Positions 49,490 through 53,461 of a DNA stretch of 53,461 nucleotides are shown here, in pieces. The position numbers and the translations under genes are program-made. The notes below the pieces were generated by a model. That model was not told the DNA's origin. It saw only the letters and a list, made by a program, of their open reading frames with translations, and did not search any database. The first letter of the stretch is position 1, and every line of letters begins with the position of its first letter. Origin of the DNA: Candidatus Coproplasma excrementigallinarum (GTDB lineage Bacteria > Bacillota > Clostridia > Christensenellales > Borkfalkiaceae); contig DVNE01000046.1 of the NCBI GenBank assembly GCA_018714625.1, forward strand, positions 1 through 53,461, given 5' to 3'.

Positions 49490-52400
49490 ATGACAAAAAA
49501 ACTTATAATCCTCTTGCTTTCGGTCGTCGCTTTTGTTGCGGCGGCCTTTTGTTTTTCGGCTTGTAATGAGGAACTTCCAACACTTGACGACGGCACGCAG
49601 AATGTCGGCACAGACGGTGGCGGTGCTTCGGATGATGGCGACACTTCAGACGGTGGCGGAAGTGAGGACGACGGCTCTACCGATACTGGTGGCAATACTC
49701 CTTCAGGCGGTGAAGACGACGGCGGTAAGCCCGTTACGCCTGACGACGGCGACGATACCGGAAATGAGGGTGAGCAGGAGCATGTATGCGTGCCCGTTCA
49801 CTTTGACTATGTTGCAGCCGATTGTGTAAATAGCGGCAACATAGAGTACTGGTACTGCGAGGATTGCGGCTGCTATTATGCGGACGCCGACTGCACTGTA
49901 ATTATTGAAGAGGATGATACTATAATTTTGCCATTGGAGCACACATATGCTCAAACTATCGTTCCTCCAACCTGCGAGAGTGAGGGATATACAGACTATG
50001 TATGCACAGTCTGCGGCGACGAGTACAAGGACGATTTTGTGCCCGTTGCTCCTCACGATTATATTGCTCACATTGTGCCGTCTGACTGTGAAGAGCGAGG
50101 TTACACTGAATATATATGCAAAAATTGCGGCTTCAGTTATATAGACGAACAATCTTATACCGAGCCTGTCGGCCATGACTTCGGAGAATGGGAGGTAATA
50201 ACGCCCGCTACCTGCGTAAGCGAGGGCGAAAGCGTGCGCGTTTGTAAATCGTGCGGGCACAGAGAGATTGTGTCTACGCCAAAGCGTGAGCACGACTATG
50301 TTAAAAGCGTGATAGAGGCAACCTGCACATCCCGCGGATATACCCAGTTTAAATGTCGCGACTGCGGCTATTTGTTTATAGACGAGAGTTCTTATACTCC
50401 GCTCGCCGCCCATACTTTCGGCGAATGGGAAATAATTACTTCGCCCTCCTGCGAAACTGAAGGTGAGCAGGTGAGGAAATGTCTTGTCTGCGGCGCGACC
50501 GAAAACCAAATCATTCCCGCATTGGGTCATACATATGAGGCAAATACTGTTGCGCCCACGTGCGAGGAGGACGGCTACACCGAATACACCTGCACGGTCT
50601 GTCACGATAGTTATATTGCCGACAGAGTTCCCGCATTGGGTCATATATATGAGGCGAATACCGTTGCGCCTACCTGTGAGGAGGAGGGCTACACCGAATA
50701 TATCTGCACCGTTTGTCACGATAGCTATATTGCCGACAAAGTTCCCGCATTGGGTCATACATATGAGGCAAATACCGTTGCGCCCACGTGCGAGGAGGAG
50801 GGCTACACCGAATACACCTGCACGGTCTGTCACGATAGTTATATTGCCGACAGAGTTCCCGCATTGGGTCATATATATGAGGCGAATACCGTTGCGCCTA
50901 CCTGTGAGGAGGACGGCTACACCGAATACACCTGCACGGTCTGTCACGATAGTTATATAGAAAATATAGTTCCCGCAGCAGGCCACAGTTTTGTTGAAGT
51001 CGTGGTTGAGGCGACCTGTACGGCCGAGGGCTATGTTGAAAAAGTCTGCACCGTATGTGGGGAAAGATATAAGGTGGAGGGCTCAGAGACGCCGCTTGCA
51101 CCGCACGATATGGTATTTTGCGCTTACACAAAGCAACCTACCTGCGCGGCTGAAGGCGAGGCGCTTTACAGGTGTTCTGTGTGCGGTGCCGAGGAGAGGG
51201 TAGTCTGCGAAAAGACGCCTCATTCATACAAATCCACCGTTGTTCAGCCGACCTGCGAAGAGGGCGGATATACGCTTCACGAATGTTCGGTTTGCGGCGA
51301 CAGCTACAAGGATTGCATGACCTCGCCGCTCGGACACAGCTGCGAGGCAGTGGTGATTGAACCTACCTGCTATTCTGAGGGCTATACCATATACAAATGC
51401 GTGCGCTGTTCGTTCAGTTACACGGACGAACAGTCCTATACGCCTATGCTGCCCCATACGTTCGGAGAATGGACTTCCGATGTTTTGCCTGACTGCACCG
51501 AGAAGGGCAGCGAAAGCCGCACCTGCATTATATGCGGCGCAGTGGAGAGCAGAGTTGTGCCTGCTCTTGGGCACAGTTATGGCGAATGGACGGCAGAAAA
51601 GGAAGCAACCTGCGCCGAGGCCGGGCTCGAGGTGTGCAGGTGTACGGTTTGCGGTAACGAGCTGCACAGGACAACAGCTCCGCTCGGTCACGACTATGAA
51701 GAAATTATTGTGCCTGCCGACTGTACGCACGGCGGCTATACCCTGCACCGCTGCGCAAACTGCGGTGACGAGTTCAGCAGCAACTTTACCGACCCCGTTC
51801 CGCATACCTATGGCGAATGGACTGTGACTTTGCCTTCCACTTGCGAAGAGCAGGGTGAGGAGTGCAGGGAATGTACAGTCTGCGGATTAAAGGATAGCAG
51901 GCCGCTTCCGCTGCTTTCGCACGAGTTCGGAGAGTGGTCTGTGCTCGTGGAGGCCGACTGCGAAAATGGTGGGGTTGATGTAAGGAGGTGCGCACTCTGC
52001 GGACACACTGAGGAGAGAACCACGCAGCCGCTCGGCCATACCGAGGGAGTGTGGGCGGTAATTCAGCCGCCGACCTGCACGGAGAGCGGCATGGGCGCAT
52101 TTGTGTGCGGCCGCTGCAACAAGGCGCTCTCCAGCCAGATAATAGCTCCTTCAGGACATAATTTTGTTGCCTGCACTGTGTATCCTACCTGCACGCAGGA
52201 AGGATATACTCAGTATGTCTGCGCTAACGGCTGCGGCGAGAGCTACTTTGAAGATGTGGTGCCGCCGCTCGGCCACAGCTATGGCGAATGGACTATCGTC
52301 ACATCTCCTTCCTGCGAAATCGAGGGAGTGGAAGAGCGCGTCTGCGAGGTGTGTGGTGATTGCGAGGAGCGTGCAGTTCCTGCAACAGGTCACACCTATA

Positions 52401-53311
52401 CTGCAAGCGTTGTGCCTGCAACCTGCACCGAACAGGGCTATACGCTTATGTTCTGTACACATTGCGGCGAGAGTTATCGCACAAATCTCACCGATGCGCT
52501 CGGACACAGCTACATAAAGACGGAGTTTGCACCCACGGCAGACAGTGCCGGGCTGATAGTATACAGCTGTACGCGTTGCGGTCACAGCTATGAAGAGGCG
52601 CTTGCCGCTCTGCCCGCGACAGAAGGCCTGATATACAAGCTTACGGGCGGGTACTATGTGGTCGTTGGACTTTCGGAAGGTGCAACGGCGGGCTCGATAG
52701 TCATTCCGTCAACGCATAACGGAGTGGCGGTAAAGGAGATTGACGCAGGCGCATTTGCGGGCAACACTTCCATAACTTCCGTTCTGCTCGGCGACGGTAT
52801 AGAGCGCATAGGAGATACGGCCTTTAAAAATTGCAGCATGCTTGCCACGGTAAATATTCCTTCGGCGGCAACATACATAGGCTCGGAGGCGTTCCGCGGT
52901 TGCATTTCGCTTAAAAGGATAGATTATAACGCGGTTGAGGTTACAAGCGCAGAGACAAATATATTCAGCGGCGCGGGCATATCTGACAGCGGCATAACTA
53001 TGTATGTGGGCGCGGGTGTAAAGGTTATTCCAGCCAACCTCTTTTATAGCTATCTTTCGGGCGCGGCAAATGCCGTAAAGCTCACCGGCATAGTCTTTGC
53101 TGAAAACGGCTCGCTTGAAAAAGTGCTTGATTCGGCATTCTATGGCTGCACCTACCTTCATACCGTAATTCTGCCTGATACGGTTTCGCTTATAGACTAC
53201 GCCGTATTCTGTGGTTGCACTTCTATTGAATACATCGCCGTGCCCAAGGCGGCAAAGAGTTATGCGAACTCCTTCGAAGGCGTACCCGCGGACGCAATAG
53301 TTTATATCTGA
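49490..53311 (+). CDS. Large surface lipoprotein: about 24 Cys-pair modules plus C-terminal leucine-rich domain
   Basis: 1273 residues. Signal peptide with lipobox at C25 (FSAC), then a Gly/Asp/Ser linker (30-97). From about residue 98 to 1044 there are about 24 modules of 38-40 residues, each with an internal Cys, a CxxC pair and a final His (pattern TC..GY..Y.C..CG..Y...GH). Two subtypes mix: a Tyr type (VVPTC.E.GYT.Y.C) and a FGEW type (ATC...G...R.C.VCG). Each C/CxxC/H set could hold zinc or disulfides. One module near residue 1010 lacks its first Cys. Residues about 1046-1273 are BspA-like leucine-rich repeats (IDAGAFAGNTSITSVLL). AAAGGAAAGG precedes the ATG. An adhesion or binding role is inferred. 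Confidence 0.9.
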   Translation: MTKKLIILLLSVVAFVAAAFCFSACNEELPTLDDGTQNVGTDGGGASDDGDTSDGGGSEDDGSTDTGGNTPSGGEDDGGKPVTPDDGDDTGNEGEQEHVCVPVHFDYVAADCVNSGNIEYWYCEDCGCYYADADCTVIIEEDDTIILPLEHTYAQTIVPPTCESEGYTDYVCTVCGDEYKDDFVPVAPHDYIAHIVPSDCEERGYTEYICKNCGFSYIDEQSYTEPVGHDFGEWEVITPATCVSEGESVRVCKSCGHREIVSTPKREHDYVKSVIEATCTSRGYTQFKCRDCGYLFIDESSYTPLAAHTFGEWEIITSPSCETEGEQVRKCLVCGATENQIIPALGHTYEANTVAPTCEEDGYTEYTCTVCHDSYIADRVPALGHIYEANTVAPTCEEEGYTEYICTVCHDSYIADKVPALGHTYEANTVAPTCEEEGYTEYTCTVCHDSYIADRVPALGHIYEANTVAPTCEEDGYTEYTCTVCHDSYIENIVPAAGHSFVEVVVEATCTAEGYVEKVCTVCGERYKVEGSETPLAPHDMVFCAYTKQPTCAAEGEALYRCSVCGAEERVVCEKTPHSYKSTVVQPTCEEGGYTLHECSVCGDSYKDCMTSPLGHSCEAVVIEPTCYSEGYTIYKCVRCSFSYTDEQSYTPMLPHTFGEWTSDVLPDCTEKGSESRTCIICGAVESRVVPALGHSYGEWTAEKEATCAEAGLEVCRCTVCGNELHRTTAPLGHDYEEIIVPADCTHGGYTLHRCANCGDEFSSNFTDPVPHTYGEWTVTLPSTCEEQGEECRECTVCGLKDSRPLPLLSHEFGEWSVLVEADCENGGVDVRRCALCGHTEERTTQPLGHTEGVWAVIQPPTCTESGMGAFVCGRCNKALSSQIIAPSGHNFVACTVYPTCTQEGYTQYVCANGCGESYFEDVVPPLGHSYGEWTIVTSPSCEIEGVEERVCEVCGDCEERAVPATGHTYTASVVPATCTEQGYTLMFCTHCGESYRTNLTDALGHSYIKTEFAPTADSAGLIVYSCTRCGHSYEEALAALPATEGLIYKLTGGYYVVVGLSEGATAGSIVIPSTHNGVAVKEIDAGAFAGNTSITSVLLGDGIERIGDTAFKNCSMLATVNIPSAATYIGSEAFRGCISLKRIDYNAVEVTSAETNIFSGAGISDSGITMYVGAGVKVIPANLFYSYLSGAANAVKLTGIVFAENGSLEKVLDSAFYGCTYLHTVILPDTVSLIDYAVFCGCTSIEYIAVPKAAKSYANSFEGVPADAIVYI
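50521..50976 (+). repeat. Four 114-bp tandem repeats arranged as a duplicated 228-bp dimer
   Basis: Units start at 50521, 50635, 50749 and 50863, each 114 bases (38 residues). Units 1 and 3 share CATACATATGAGGCAAATAC, and units 2 and 4 share CATATATATGAGGCGAATAC, so the event duplicated a pair of modules. This is the youngest part of the module array. Confidence 0.9.
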
Positions 53312-53461
53312 AAATTTTTTGCGGCGCACTAACTTTATTATATAGAAATTCGTGTGTTAAGTGCACCTTAAAATGTCGGACAAACTTTCAGGGCGCTTAT
53401 GAGTATACAGGCTGGTTTTAAATTTTGGTTATAGCTTGGTTATAGTTTAGCCGCGCGGCGC
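53312..53461. other. Unassigned right end of the window
   Basis: 150 bases after the lipoprotein stop with no clear terminator or gene. It ends in a GC-rich palindromic start (GCCGCGCGGC) cut by the window edge. Confidence 0.5.

Noticed and set aside
50521-50976. Regular repeats suggesting a CRISPR array
   Set aside because: The 114-bp units are fully coding and in frame, with no spacers; they are protein modules.

Overview
The window looks like a chromosomal segment of a Clostridia-type member of the Bacillota, probably from an anaerobic, gut-like genome. Pointers are SpoIIE (sporulation), LL-diaminopimelate aminotransferase, a single-chain iron-sulfur type L-serine dehydratase gene, an IspDF fusion, rubrerythrin, RqcP, and a Cys-rich plus leucine-rich surface lipoprotein. 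This placement is inference from gene content; no rRNA gene is present. Coding DNA is GC-rich but uses the isoleucine codon ATA freely. Most intergenic regions are AT-richer and many carry small palindromes around CATATG or CATATATG.

Layout. 1-5.2 kb: pyrG, dapL and malQ, closed by a strong terminator. 5.4-9.9 kb (minus): spoIIE and a two-gene membrane protein/lipoprotein unit of unknown function. 10.3-17 kb: mnmG and dnaA on minus, divergent from a recF - PHP phosphoesterase - VanW operon. 17.1-18.8 kb: a membrane family 2 glycosyltransferase. 19.3-20.7 kb: an ECF-type sigma factor with a single-pass membrane partner. 21.2-29.8 kb: asnS, plsX-rnc (overlapping), an unknown two-domain protein, smc and ftsY. 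30-30.8 kb: rubrerythrin followed by two tiny overlapping ORFs. 31.1-36.1 kb (minus): a frameshifted L-serine dehydratase gene, a DUF1294 protein, radA, ispDF and rqcP. 36.9-44.7 kb: rpoB-rpoC behind an 800-bp leader region. 45-46.1 kb (minus): a DUF368 (PopT-like) transporter. 46.45-48.3 kb: promoter, cobalamin riboswitch, terminator, DUF4430 lipoprotein and ECF-transporter S component, read here as a vitamin B12 uptake operon. 48.5-48.9 kb: tRNA-Leu(UAG) with a duplicated 3' end. 49.5-53.3 kb: a 1273-residue lipoprotein with about 24 Cys-pair modules and a C-terminal leucine-rich domain.

Most genes are housekeeping: nucleotide, cell-wall-precursor and isoprenoid synthesis, replication and repair, RNA processing, chromosome segregation, protein targeting and transcription. 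The parts most worth a second look are the B12 riboswitch operon, the rubrerythrin-linked micro-ORFs, the att-like tRNA duplication with its structured insert, the dispersed palindrome family, and the recently expanding Cys-module lipoprotein.
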